Shown here: positions 45,275-53,590 of the stretch, piece after piece | How the letters are laid out: every line of letters begins with the position of its first letter | How positions within the stretch are numbered: position 1 is the first letter of the stretch | Program-made: the position numbers and the translations under genes | The notes under the pieces: model-generated | The model's input: only the letters and a program-made list of their open reading frames with translations | What the model was told of the DNA's origin: nothing | The model's database searches: none | Assembly (NCBI RefSeq): GCF_014204755.1 | Contig: NZ_JACHLZ010000001.1 | Location: 1,364,001-1,428,000, forward strand | Direction of reading: 5' to 3' | Source: Brachybacterium aquaticum | GTDB lineage: Bacteria; Actinomycetota; Actinomycetes; Actinomycetales; Dermabacteraceae | Length of the DNA: 64,000 nucleotides

Positions 45275-48264
45275 CCTCACCCGCCGAGCGCTACGCCGCC
45301 TGGGCCGCCGAGCAGAAGGCCGAGAAGCAGCGCGCCGACTCCGAGCTGAGCGCCTTCACGCGCCGCTACGACTTCGCGCTGGACGACTTCCAGCTCGCCG
45401 GCGGCCGCGCCCTCGAGGACGGCAGCTCCGTCCTGGTCGCCGCTCCCACCGGCGCCGGCAAGACCGTGGTCGGCGAGTTCGCCGTGCACCTCGCCCTCGC
45501 CCGCGGCCGGAAGGTCTTCTACACCGCCCCCATCAAGGCGCTGTCCAACCAGAAGTTCGGCGAGCTCGTGGACTGGCTCGGCGCGGACCGCGTCGGCCTG
45601 CTCACCGGCGACACCTCCCTCCGCCCCACCGCCGACGTGGTCGTGATGACAACCGAGGTGCTGCGCAACATGCTGTATGCCGACTCGGACCTGCTGGACG
45701 GGCTCGGGTTCGTGGTGATGGACGAGGTGCACTACCTCGCCGACCGGCTGCGCGGCCCGGTGTGGGAGGAGGTCATCATCCACCTGGACCGCTCGGTGCA
45801 GCTGGTCTCCCTCTCCGCGACCGTCTCCAACGCCGAGGAGTTCGGCGCCTGGCTGCAGGAGGTCCGCGGCCGCACCGAGATCATCGTCTCCGAGACCCGC
45901 CCCGTGCCGCTGTGGCAGCACGTCATCGTGGGGGAGGAGCTGCTGGACCTCTTCGTCGACGCCGACGGGGAGGCCGTGGTCTCGCACGGCCCCGGCGCCG
46001 ACCGGCACCGCGAGGTCAACCCCGAGATCGAGCGGATCACCTCCTTCTCCCTGCCCGTCGACGAGCGCAGCGGCGGCGAGCGCGGCCGCGGCTACCGCGG
46101 GCGCAAGGGCACCAAGGGCCGCCACCGCCCGCGAGGCTCCGGCCAGCACGGCCCGCCCAAGGGCCGCGGCCAGGGCGGGGAGCAGCGCGGACGTGACGAT
46201 CGCGGGGGAGACCGCCGCGGCGGCGACCAACGCGGGGGCAGCCGGCATGGTGGCCCGGACCGCGATCATCGCGGCGGCCTGCACCGCGGCGGCGGCATGC
46301 GCCCGATGCGCCGCCCCGACGTGGTCGCGCTGCTCGACGACGCCGCCCTGCTGCCCGCGATCATGTTCATCTTCTCCCGCGCCGGCTGCGAGGGAGCGGT
46401 GCAGCAGTGCGCCCGCGCGCACCTGCGCCTCACCGACGATGCCGAGCGCCGCGAGATCCGCGCCGTGCTGGACGAGCACCTCTCCGAGATCCCCATCGAG
46501 GACGAGGACGTGCTGGGTCTGCCCGCCTTCCGCCGCGCGGTCCTGGACGGCTACGCCGCCCACCACGCCGGGATGCTGCCGCTGCTGAAGACGGTCGTCG
46601 AGGAGCTGTTCGGCCGCGGTCTGCTGAAGGTCGTCTTCGCCACCGAGACCCTCGCGCTGGGCATCAACATGCCGGCCCGCTCCGTGGTGCTGGAGAAGCT
46701 CGTCAAGTTCAACGGGCTCGAGCACGCCGACCTGACCCCGGGCGAGTACACACAGCTCACCGGCCGTGCGGGCCGCCGCGGCATCGACACCGAGGGCCAT
46801 GCGGTGGTGGTGGCCGGTCCGCGCTTCGATGCGTCGGCCGTCGCGTCCCTCGCCTCGCGCCGCACCTATCCGCTGCGCTCCGCGTTCCGGCCCACCCCCA
46901 ACATGGCCGTGAACCTGCTGGACCGCTTCGACCTCTCCCGCGCCCGGGAGACCCTCGAGACCAGCTTCGCCCAGTTCCAGGCCGACCGCTCCGTGGTGGG
47001 CCTTGCCCGCCGCGCCCGCGAGCTCGAAGACACCGCCGAGGATTACCGCACCGCAGTGACCTGCGAGCGCGGCGACCTGCTCGAGTACGCCGGGATCCAG
47101 GAGGCGATCACCGCCCGGGAGAGGGAGCTCTCCCGCGCCCGCGCCGCCAAGGACCAGGACCGCACCCGCTCCGTCCTGTCAAACCTGCGCCGCGGCGACG
47201 TGATCGCCCTGCCCGGCGGGAAGCGGCGCGGCTATGCCGTGGTGCTGGACGTGGACCGGCGCGTGCTCGGCGGCCCGCAGGTGGACCTGCTAGACACCGA
47301 GGGGCGCCGTCGCAGCCTCCGCCCCGGCGACGTGCCCTCCCCTCCCGCCGTCATCGACACCCTGCGCCTGCCGCGCCAGGAGTCGCTGGGCAGCGGGAAG
47401 GTCCGCAAGGACACCGCCGCCGCGCTGCGCCAGCGCCTGGCCGGGCAAGACGACGACGCTCGCCGGGAGGTGCGCCGCCGCGCCGGCCGCACCCCGTCGA
47501 CCGCCGCGAGCGACGAGCGGCTCCAGCAGCTGCGCGCCGAGCTCGCCGCGCATCCCTGCCACTCCTGCCCCGACCTCGAGTCGCACCTGCGCTGGGTGGG
47601 TCGCTGGCGGAAGACCCGCGGCGAGCTCGAGGGCGTCCAGCGCCGTATCAGCGGCCGCACCAGCTCCCTGGCCCGCCAGTTCGACCGACTCACCGCGCTG
47701 CTCGTCGAGCTCGGCTACCTGCGCGCGGAAGGCCCGCAGGCCGCGGGGGATGAGGGTGAGGAGCTCGTCCCCACAGCCTCCGGACTGCGGCTGCGCCGCA
47801 TCTTCTCCGACCGCGACCTGCTGATCGCCGAATGCCTCGAGCACGGCGCCTGGACGGGTCTGGATCCGGCAGGACTCGCCGCCGTGGTCTCCGCGGCCGT
47901 GCACGAGTCCCGCCGCGACGACCGCGCCCCCGAGGTCATCCCGGACCCCGCCGTCGACGCGGCGCTCGAGGCCTCCGCCCGTATCGCCCAGCGCCTCCAG
48001 GCCCTCGAGACCCGCCACGGCATCGAGCCGACCACGCCGCCCGATCCCGCGGTCGCGGCGATCGTGCACCGCTGGGCGCGCGGCGAGCACCTCGCCGCTG
48101 CGCTGGCCGGCAACGACCTGCCGCCCGGCGACTTCGTGCGCCACTGCCGCCAGGTCATCGACCTGCTCGACCAGCTCACGGCCGACGAGCAGCTCGGCGC
48201 CACGGCCCGCGCCGCCATCGCCGCGGTGCGCCGCGGCCTGGTCGCCCAGGAGATCGGCCGATGA
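45271..48264 (+). CDS. helY: SKI2/Mtr4-like DEAD/H RNA helicase (HelY)
   Basis: The 997-residue helicase has Walker A 'APTGAGKTVVGEF' near 60, 'APIKALSNQKF', DEVH in 'VVMDEVHYLAD', 'SLSATVSNAEEF', and helicase C motifs 'ATETLALGINMPAR' and 'QLTGRAGRRG'; a DSHCT domain ends the protein. This matches HelY of mycobacteria, probably an RNA-processing helicase. Between the two RecA domains (about 265-350) lies an insert rich in Arg, Gly, His and Asp (repeated RGG and GGD units) that is not part of the fold. Starts at GTG 45271. Confidence 0.93.
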   Translation: MTSPAERYAAWAAEQKAEKQRADSELSAFTRRYDFALDDFQLAGGRALEDGSSVLVAAPTGAGKTVVGEFAVHLALARGRKVFYTAPIKALSNQKFGELVDWLGADRVGLLTGDTSLRPTADVVVMTTEVLRNMLYADSDLLDGLGFVVMDEVHYLADRLRGPVWEEVIIHLDRSVQLVSLSATVSNAEEFGAWLQEVRGRTEIIVSETRPVPLWQHVIVGEELLDLFVDADGEAVVSHGPGADRHREVNPEIERITSFSLPVDERSGGERGRGYRGRKGTKGRHRPRGSGQHGPPKGRGQGGEQRGRDDRGGDRRGGDQRGGSRHGGPDRDHRGGLHRGGGMRPMRRPDVVALLDDAALLPAIMFIFSRAGCEGAVQQCARAHLRLTDDAERREIRAVLDEHLSEIPIEDEDVLGLPAFRRAVLDGYAAHHAGMLPLLKTVVEELFGRGLLKVVFATETLALGINMPARSVVLEKLVKFNGLEHADLTPGEYTQLTGRAGRRGIDTEGHAVVVAGPRFDASAVASLASRRTYPLRSAFRPTPNMAVNLLDRFDLSRARETLETSFAQFQADRSVVGLARRARELEDTAEDYRTAVTCERGDLLEYAGIQEAITARERELSRARAAKDQDRTRSVLSNLRRGDVIALPGGKRRGYAVVLDVDRRVLGGPQVDLLDTEGRRRSLRPGDVPSPPAVIDTLRLPRQESLGSGKVRKDTAAALRQRLAGQDDDARREVRRRAGRTPSTAASDERLQQLRAELAAHPCHSCPDLESHLRWVGRWRKTRGELEGVQRRISGRTSSLARQFDRLTALLVELGYLRAEGPQAAGDEGEELVPTASGLRLRRIFSDRDLLIAECLEHGAWTGLDPAGLAAVVSAAVHESRRDDRAPEVIPDPAVDAALEASARIAQRLQALETRHGIEPTTPPDPAVAAIVHRWARGEHLAAALAGNDLPPGDFVRHCRQVIDLLDQLTADEQLGATARAAIAAVRRGLVAQEIGR

Positions 48265-49136
48265 GCGATCGGCCGGCGAACGAGCGGCCGATGAGCGTTC
48301 TCCCAGGAGGAGGCGCGAGCATGGGGCCCGTGACCGACCGCGATACCTCTGTGCCCGATCCCGCCCAGCCCTCGGCGCCCGTGCTCTACACGGGCATCGT
48401 GCTGTACAGCGCCGAGGACCCCGAGGCCTCCGCGATGCTCGTGGCCGACGGGTTGATCGCGTGGACCGGCACCGAGGACTCCGCGCTCGTCCTGTTCCCG
48501 GACGCCCGACGGATCGACGCGACCGGTTGCCTGGTCACCCCCGGCTTCGTCGACGCCGCGGCGACCGCCGAGGAGGACGCCGATGCTGCCGCGCGCGGCA
48601 TCGTGCTGCGCCTGCCCGGGCCGACGGGCACGCGCGAGGGCGTGCGCGTCATCGCCCCGGTCACCGAGAGCGCCGACTACCTCGACCTCGTCGGCGAGGG
48701 CACCCCGCTCGCCTTCGGCTCCGCCGGTGCCCCCGAGGCCGCCGACCCCTGGGACTGGGTGCGCGCCGCGACCCGCACCGCCCCCGCCGCACAGCGCATC
48801 TCCGACCGCGCGGCGTTCCTCGCCGCCAGCCGCGGCGGCCAGCGCGTGGCCGGACACCGCCACCCCGGCACCCTGCGCACCGGCCTCGAGGCGACCTTCG
48901 TGGTGTGGGAGCCGTGGGACCTCACCGTCCAGTCCCACGCGGAGAGGGTCGACTCCTGGTCCACCGACCCGCGCTCGCGCACCCCGCTGCTGCCCGACCT
49001 CGACCAGGGCAGCCCCCGCGCGCTGCGCACCGTGATCGACGGCCGCACAGTCCACGACCTGCTCGGACAGGACGGCGCGCTCGGGCAGGACGGCGCGCTC
49101 GGGCAGGACGGCGCGCTCGGGCAGGACGGCGCATGA
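48261..49136 (+). CDS. Amidohydrolase-like protein lacking metal ligands
   Basis: The 291-residue protein resembles the composite beta domain and start of an amidohydrolase: 'YTGIVLYSAEDPEASAMLVA', 'RRIDATGCLVTPGFVDAAAT', and a closing 'LEATFVVWEPWDLTVQS'. In true amidohydrolases PGFVD is followed by H-x-H; here it is AAATAEED, and most of the barrel with the other ligands is missing. It is probably not an active hydrolase. It lies between helY and lnt with 4-bp overlaps at both ends. The C-terminus consists of four LGQDGA repeats. In-frame ATGs at 48291 and 48321 could also be the start. Confidence 0.75.
   Translation: MSDRPANERPMSVLPGGGASMGPVTDRDTSVPDPAQPSAPVLYTGIVLYSAEDPEASAMLVADGLIAWTGTEDSALVLFPDARRIDATGCLVTPGFVDAAATAEEDADAAARGIVLRLPGPTGTREGVRVIAPVTESADYLDLVGEGTPLAFGSAGAPEAADPWDWVRAATRTAPAAQRISDRAAFLAASRGGQRVAGHRHPGTLRTGLEATFVVWEPWDLTVQSHAERVDSWSTDPRSRTPLLPDLDQGSPRALRTVIDGRTVHDLLGQDGALGQDGALGQDGALGQDGA
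49062..49133. repeat. Tandem repeat, 4 x 18 bp, coding LGQDGA
   Basis: Four 18-bp units of CTCGGGCAGGACGGCGCG follow each other with one base change in the first and one in the last. They are in frame, so changes in copy number would lengthen or shorten the protein by six residues. The last unit also creates the ATGA that starts lnt. Confidence 0.95.
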
Positions 49137-50809
49137 GCACGACGGTCCGGACCGCGGCCGCCCGCGCCCGGTCCCGTCGGCAGAGCGACGAGTTCGACCC
49201 CACCCCCTGGCCCGTCGCGCTGCTCTGCGGCGTGGTCGGCGGTGCCTGCGCGTACTTCGCGAACCCGCCGTATGACCTGTGGATGCTCCTGCCCGTGGGC
49301 CTCGCCCTGCTGAGCGCGGGTCTGCTGGTGCGCTCCGCATGGCTCGCGGCGCTCGTGTCGCTGCTGTGGGGGCTCGCCTTCTTCGTGCCGCTGACCGAGT
49401 GGGCCAACATCTACGCCGGAAACGTGCCCTGGATCGCGCTGGGCATCGTCGAGGCGGTGTACATCGTGCTCTACGGCCTGCTGGCCCGCACCGTCCTGGT
49501 GCGGCGCGGTCTGTGCCTCTCCTCCGCCCTCGTCGTCGCGGCGCTGTGGGTGGCGGTCGAGACCCTGCGCAGCACCGTCCCGTGGGGCGGCCTGTCCTGG
49601 GGCGCGAGCGCCTTCGCCCTGGCCGACTCGCCGCTGCTGAACCTCGCCCCCTGGATCGGGATGGCCGGCCTCGCCCTCGTGGTCGGTCTGCTGGGACAGC
49701 TGCTGCTGCACGGCGCGCTCTCGCTGCTGGGCCGCCGCCACCGCGGCCTCGTCGGCTTCTCCGGGGTGTGGCCCTGCGCGATCGCCGTCGGCGCCGTGCT
49801 CGCCACGGTCGTGGTGCCCCATCCCGTCAACCGCGCCCCCGCCGACCGGCAGTCCATGACGATCGCCGCCGTGCAGGGCTCGGTGGGCGAGATCGACGAG
49901 GGCAGCTACACGATGCCCGAGGACGTCTTCGCGAACCACCTGGCCGCCACCGAGGACGTGCTGGACCAGGCGGAGGCCGACGGCGACGACCTCGACCTCG
50001 TGGTGTGGCCCGAGGACTCCACCGGCTCGGATCCCCGGCAGGACCCTGGGCTGGCCGGCCAGCTGCGGGGCCTCGCGGAGCGGGCCGACGCGCCCGTGCT
50101 CGTCGGCACCCAGGTGCGCGTGGGGGAGACCCAGCGCCTGAACCAGGCCGTGCTGATCACGCCCGACGGCTCCGCCCCGTACCAGTACTCCAAGCGGCAC
50201 CCCGTCCCGTTCGGCGAGTACATCCCGATGCGCGAGGTGTTCAGCCGGATCACCGACAAGGTCGACCTGATCTCCCTGGACATGATCCCCGGGCAGGAGG
50301 TCGGCACCATGGACCTCGCCGCCCTCGACCAGGGCCAGGGCACCGTCGGCATCCTCATCTGCTTCGAGATCGCCTACGACGAGCTGGTCCACGACGTGGT
50401 CCAGGACGGTGCCGAGGTGGTCGTCGTCCAGTCCAACACCGCCCTGTTCGGCGACTCCGACGAGGCGATCCAGCAGCTCGCCCAGGCGAAGGTCATGGCG
50501 GTGCTGTCCGGGCGCAGCGTCGTGCACATCTCGACCGCGGGCCAGTCGGCGATCTTCAGCCCCGAGGGCCGCCAGATCGACTACGTCGGCCACTGGGAGC
50601 AGGGCACCATGCTGGCCGACGTCCCCCTGCGCACAGGGATCACCCCCGCGGTCGCGGCCGGGCCCTGGATCGCGGTGGGCATCAGCGCCTTCGCGCTCGT
50701 CGGCCTGCTGGCCGCGCTGTCCTCGGACCGCCGCGCCCTCGCCCGTCCCGCCCGCCGTGCTGAGAAGACCAGCCGTTCCGAGAAGACCCGCCGTTCCGAG
50801 AAGAGCTGA
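49133..50809 (+). CDS. lnt: Apolipoprotein N-acyltransferase
   Basis: Lnt adds the third acyl chain to lipoproteins. The 558-residue protein has about eight membrane segments, with 'LRSTVPWGGLSWGASAFAL' in the membrane part, and a nitrilase domain whose triad is visible: E294 ('VVWPEDST'), K354 ('YSKRHPVPFGEYIPMR') and C410 ('ILICFEIAYDEL'). The C-terminal tail repeats RxSEKT/S, from short DNA repeats. It ends in TGATG with ppm1. In M. tuberculosis both functions sit in one Ppm1 polypeptide; here they are separate genes. Confidence 0.94.
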   Translation: MSTTVRTAAARARSRRQSDEFDPTPWPVALLCGVVGGACAYFANPPYDLWMLLPVGLALLSAGLLVRSAWLAALVSLLWGLAFFVPLTEWANIYAGNVPWIALGIVEAVYIVLYGLLARTVLVRRGLCLSSALVVAALWVAVETLRSTVPWGGLSWGASAFALADSPLLNLAPWIGMAGLALVVGLLGQLLLHGALSLLGRRHRGLVGFSGVWPCAIAVGAVLATVVVPHPVNRAPADRQSMTIAAVQGSVGEIDEGSYTMPEDVFANHLAATEDVLDQAEADGDDLDLVVWPEDSTGSDPRQDPGLAGQLRGLAERADAPVLVGTQVRVGETQRLNQAVLITPDGSAPYQYSKRHPVPFGEYIPMREVFSRITDKVDLISLDMIPGQEVGTMDLAALDQGQGTVGILICFEIAYDELVHDVVQDGAEVVVVQSNTALFGDSDEAIQQLAQAKVMAVLSGRSVVHISTAGQSAIFSPEGRQIDYVGHWEQGTMLADVPLRTGITPAVAAGPWIAVGISAFALVGLLAALSSDRRALARPARRAEKTSRSEKTRRSEKS

Positions 50810-51564
50810 TGCATCCCTCCAGCGCCCCGCTGCCGCCCACCCTCGTCGTCATCCCCACCTACGACGAGCGCGAGGCGCTGCCCGGCACGCTCGCGCGCCT
50901 GCGCGCCGCGGTGCCCGAGGCGCACGTGCTCGTGGTCGACGACAGCTCCCCGGACGGCACGGGGGAGTGGGCCGACGAGGTCGCCGCCCGCGACGAGGCC
51001 GTGCACGTGCTCCATCGCGCCGGGAAGGAGGGGCTCGGCCCCGCCTACCTCGCGGGCTTCGCCTGGGGCCTCGAGCGCGGCTACGCGCAGCTGGTGGAGA
51101 TGGACGCCGACGCCTCCCACCGCCCCGAGCAGCTGCCCGGACTGCTGGAGGCCGTGCGCCGCGGCGCCGACCTCGCGATCGGGTCCCGCTGGATCCCCGG
51201 CGGCGCCGTCCACGACTGGCCGCTGCGGCGCAGGGTCCTGTCCCGCGGCGCGAACGTGTACGTCCAGGCGCTCATGGGCCTCGGCGTCGCCGACGCGACC
51301 GCCGGGTTCCGCGTGTTCCGCGCCGAGCTGCTGCAGCGCTTGGTCGACGGGGACATCGCCTCCCACGGCTACTGCTTCCAGGTGGACATGACGCGTCGCG
51401 CCCGCGATCTCGGCGCCGTGATCGTCGAGGTCCCGATCGACTTCGACGAGCGCACCGAGGGTGCCAGCAAGATGTCCTCGGACATCGTGCGCGAAGCCCT
51501 GGTCAAGGTGACGCTCTGGGGCCTCGCACGCCGCGCCCAGGGGCTTCGCAAGGCCCTGCGCTAG
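50809..51564 (+). CDS. ppm1: Polyprenol monophosphomannose synthase (GT2)
   Basis: This GT2 enzyme moves mannose from GDP-mannose to polyprenyl phosphate, the donor for lipoglycan and protein mannosylation. The 251-residue soluble protein has 'VVIPTYDEREALPGTL', 'VLVVDDSSPDGTG', the metal motif in 'LVEMDADASHRPEQL', and 'ATAGFRVFRAELL'. It lacks the membrane domain of longer DPM synthases. Start at ATG 50809 shares an A with the lnt stop. Confidence 0.94.
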   Translation: MHPSSAPLPPTLVVIPTYDEREALPGTLARLRAAVPEAHVLVVDDSSPDGTGEWADEVAARDEAVHVLHRAGKEGLGPAYLAGFAWGLERGYAQLVEMDADASHRPEQLPGLLEAVRRGADLAIGSRWIPGGAVHDWPLRRRVLSRGANVYVQALMGLGVADATAGFRVFRAELLQRLVDGDIASHGYCFQVDMTRRARDLGAVIVEVPIDFDERTEGASKMSSDIVREALVKVTLWGLARRAQGLRKALR

Positions 51565-51615
51565 TCTGACCGGGTCCTCGCCGCCCACGGGATCGCAGAC
51601 CGGGAAGGACCCGCC

Positions 51616-52179
51616 ATGACGTCCTCGTCGACCTCTTCGTCGCAGCACGGCCCCCACGCCTCCACGCCCCACGACCCCGCCCCCCGCGCCTCCCGCTGGG
51701 GACGCTTCGTGCCCCTGGCCGTCGTGCTCGTGGGCCTGCTGGAGCTCGCGATCCTCATCGTCATCGGCGTGAACACGAGCCTGTGGTGGGCGGTGCTGGT
51801 GGTGGTGATCGGCTGGATCATCGGCCTCGCACTCCTGGTCGCCGCCGGGCAGCAGTCCTTCACCCGGCTGCGCTCGCTCTTCCGCGCCCTAGGCGGCCGC
51901 GGAGACGTGCAGGACCACCTCTCCCGTCCCGCGTTCACCCTGCTGTCCGCCCTGCTGTTCTTCTTCCCGGGCGTGCTCACCGACCTCGCCGGGCTCGTCC
52001 TGCTGCTCACCCCAGTCCAGCGCCGCACCGTGAAGGCGATGGGGCTCAGCAGCGGCTCCGAGGGGGCGCGCAAGGTGCTCTACCACCGCTCCGGCAGCGG
52101 CATCATCGACGGGGAGATCGTGCTGGAGAACCGCCGCACGGACCGCGAGGACCCGCCGCCCACGATCATCCAGGGCTGA
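51616..52179 (+). CDS. fxsA: FxsA family membrane protein
   Basis: The 187-residue protein has a disordered N-terminus, two hydrophobic segments at about 31-75, the FxsA core 'LRSLFRALGGRGDVQDHLS', and a third/fourth segment 'LLSALLFFFPGVLTDLAGLV'. FxsA (E. coli) interferes with F-exclusion of phage T7; the family's general function is unknown. ATG at 51616 behind GGAAGGA. It ends the plus-strand block. Confidence 0.9.
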   Translation: MTSSSTSSSQHGPHASTPHDPAPRASRWGRFVPLAVVLVGLLELAILIVIGVNTSLWWAVLVVVIGWIIGLALLVAAGQQSFTRLRSLFRALGGRGDVQDHLSRPAFTLLSALLFFFPGVLTDLAGLVLLLTPVQRRTVKAMGLSSGSEGARKVLYHRSGSGIIDGEIVLENRRTDREDPPPTIIQG

Positions 52180-52198
52180 TCCCACCCTCCTGCACAGC

Positions 52199-52241
52199 AC
52201 AGCGCCCCCGCTCCGCCTTCTCGGCGGGACGGGGGCGCTGT
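52199..52241. terminator. Bidirectional terminator between fxsA and rbpA
   Basis: Arms ACAGCGCCCCCG...CCGCC and GGCGGGACGGGGGCGCTGT pair over about 19 bases with two mismatches around a TTCT loop. It stands between two convergent genes. Confidence 0.8.
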
Positions 52242-52279
52242 CGCGTGGTGGTGAGGCGGTGCCTCAGGAGCCAGGGACC

Positions 52280-52630
52280 TCAGAGGTTCCGGCGCTGGTG
52301 AAGCTTGCCGGCGCGCAGCAGCTCGAGGCGCTGGTCGAGGAGCACCTGGAGGTCCTCCTCGCTGCGGCGCTCCAGGAGCATGTCCCAGTGGGTGCGCACG
52401 GGCTTGCCGGGCTTCTCCTCGGGCTTCTCGTGGTCGCGCAGCACGGCGGTCGCGCCGCAGCGGCACTCCCACACGGCCGGGACGTCGGCCTCGACGGAGA
52501 AGGGGAGGACGATGGCGTGGCCGTTGGGGCAGTCGTAGACGGCCTCCTGGCGCGGTGCGGCGAGGACGCCGTCGTCGGTCTCCATGGAGAGGGAGCCCAG
52601 ACGGGTGCCTCGCAGGCTGCGGCTGTTCAT
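52280..52630 (-). CDS. rbpA: RNA polymerase-binding protein RbpA
   Basis: RbpA stabilises RNA polymerase-promoter complexes with the housekeeping sigma factor in actinobacteria. The 116-residue protein has the N-terminal tail 'SLRGTRLGSLSMETDDGV', the core domain with Cys/His ligands in 'YDCPNGHAIVLPF' and 'WECRCGATA', and the sigma-interacting end 'RTHWDMLLERRSEEDLQVLL'. ATG (52630-52628) behind AGGAAG. A strong sigma-R-type promoter lies upstream. Confidence 0.97.
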   Translation of the reverse strand: MNSRSLRGTRLGSLSMETDDGVLAAPRQEAVYDCPNGHAIVLPFSVEADVPAVWECRCGATAVLRDHEKPEEKPGKPVRTHWDMLLERRSEEDLQVLLDQRLELLRAGKLHQRRNL

Positions 52631-52662
52631 GCGGTTCTCGCTTCCTGCCGGTGATGCGGTGC

Positions 52663-52682
52663 CCGGACGGGATGCCGTCCGG
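52663..52682 (-). promoter_or_regulatory. Hairpin in the rbpA 5' leader
   Basis: CCGGACGG and CCGTCCGG form a perfect 8-bp stem around a 4-base loop, 32 bp before the rbpA start. It may protect the mRNA or control translation. Confidence 0.55.
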
Positions 52683-52715
52683 TGAGTTCAGTGGGTGGGT
52701 GGACCTGCGCGTGTC

Positions 52716-52742
52716 AACGCGCGGACGAGGGGATCTGTTCCC
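52716..52742 (-). promoter_or_regulatory. ECF sigma-R/SigH-type promoter of rbpA
   Basis: On the minus strand GGGAAC (52742-52737) is followed by exactly 18 bases and GTT (52718-52716), the thiol-stress promoter pattern GGAA[T/C]-N18/19-GTT. Streptomyces rbpA is known to be sigma-R controlled. A TTGACA overlaps the GTT but has no matching -10 17 bases on. The leader would be about 80 nt. Confidence 0.65.
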
Positions 52743-52771
52743 GAGGGGCTCGGATCCTCACTCCGCGGCAC

Positions 52772-53590
52772 TCACTCCGTCGTCGCGCCGTCGAGCAGAC
52801 GGGACAGCAGGTCGACGCGATTGGTGATGATACCATCCGCGCCCGTGACCAGCAGGTCCTGCATGCGGGCGGGGGAGTCCACGGTCCACACGTGCACCTC
52901 GCAGCCGGCCCTGTGAGCGGCGGCGACGGTCGCCGGGGTGACGACCGGCACACCCCGGTAGCTCTCGGGCACCTGCAGCGCGCCGTAGGGGGCGAGGATC
53001 CGGTTCGTCACCGCCGTGGGCAGCTCGAGCGCCCGCACGGCGAGGAACGCGGCGATGGTGCGGCGGGCGGGGCTGCGCACGGGACGGGTCCCGGTGGCCG
53101 CCTCGATCGTCGCCACGGCCTTGCGCACCACGGACCCGTCGAACCCGGCGATGCACACCCGGTCCGCGCTGCGGGTGCGGGCGATCGCCGCGACCGCGGG
53201 CCCGATCGCGGAGGGCGCCTTGATGTCGATGTTGATCGGCACGTCGCGGAAGGTGCCCAGCACGTCCTCGAGCATCGCCAGCGGCTCGTCGCCGGCCAGG
53301 CGCACGGCGCCCGCCTCCTGGGCGCTCAGGGCATCGATGCGGCGGGAGTCGCCGGCGACGCGCGCCAGGTCCTCGTCATGGAACGCGAGTGCGAGCCCGT
53401 CGCGGGTGGCGCGGGTGTCGGTCTCGAGCATGTCGGCGCCGGCCGCGACGGCGTCCTCGAAGGCGCGCAGCGTGTTCTCCGCGCCGTCCAGCGCCAGCCC
53501 CCGATGCGCGATGCGGCGCGGCCGCGGGCCGGGCAGGAACCGTGAGCGGGGGGCGGGACGGTCACTGCCGCCGCTGATCGATGAGTGCAT
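52772..53590 (-). CDS. glpQ: Glycerophosphodiester phosphodiesterase
   Basis: The 272-residue protein has the GDPD active site: 'RIAHRGLALDGAENTLRAF' (H, R, E), 'GADMLETDTRATRDG' (E, D) and 'AFHDEDLARV' (second H). It should release glycerol-3-phosphate from deacylated lipids; no signal peptide is seen, so it is probably cytosolic. I start at the ATG (53590-53588), which has GAGGAGGAAGAG just upstream inside the SURF1 gene; the genes overlap by 29 bp. The C-terminal half is normal up to 'DGIITNRVDLLSRLL'. Confidence 0.88.
   Translation of the reverse strand: MHSSISGGSDRPAPRSRFLPGPRPRRIAHRGLALDGAENTLRAFEDAVAAGADMLETDTRATRDGLALAFHDEDLARVAGDSRRIDALSAQEAGAVRLAGDEPLAMLEDVLGTFRDVPINIDIKAPSAIGPAVAAIARTRSADRVCIAGFDGSVVRKAVATIEAATGTRPVRSPARRTIAAFLAVRALELPTAVTNRILAPYGALQVPESYRGVPVVTPATVAAAHRAGCEVHVWTVDSPARMQDLLVTGADGIITNRVDLLSRLLDGATTE

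Noticed and set aside
52712..52717. TTGACA on the minus strand as the housekeeping -35 of rbpA
   Set aside because: No -10-like hexamer lies 16-19 bases downstream, whereas the overlapping GGGAAC-N18-GTT fits fully.
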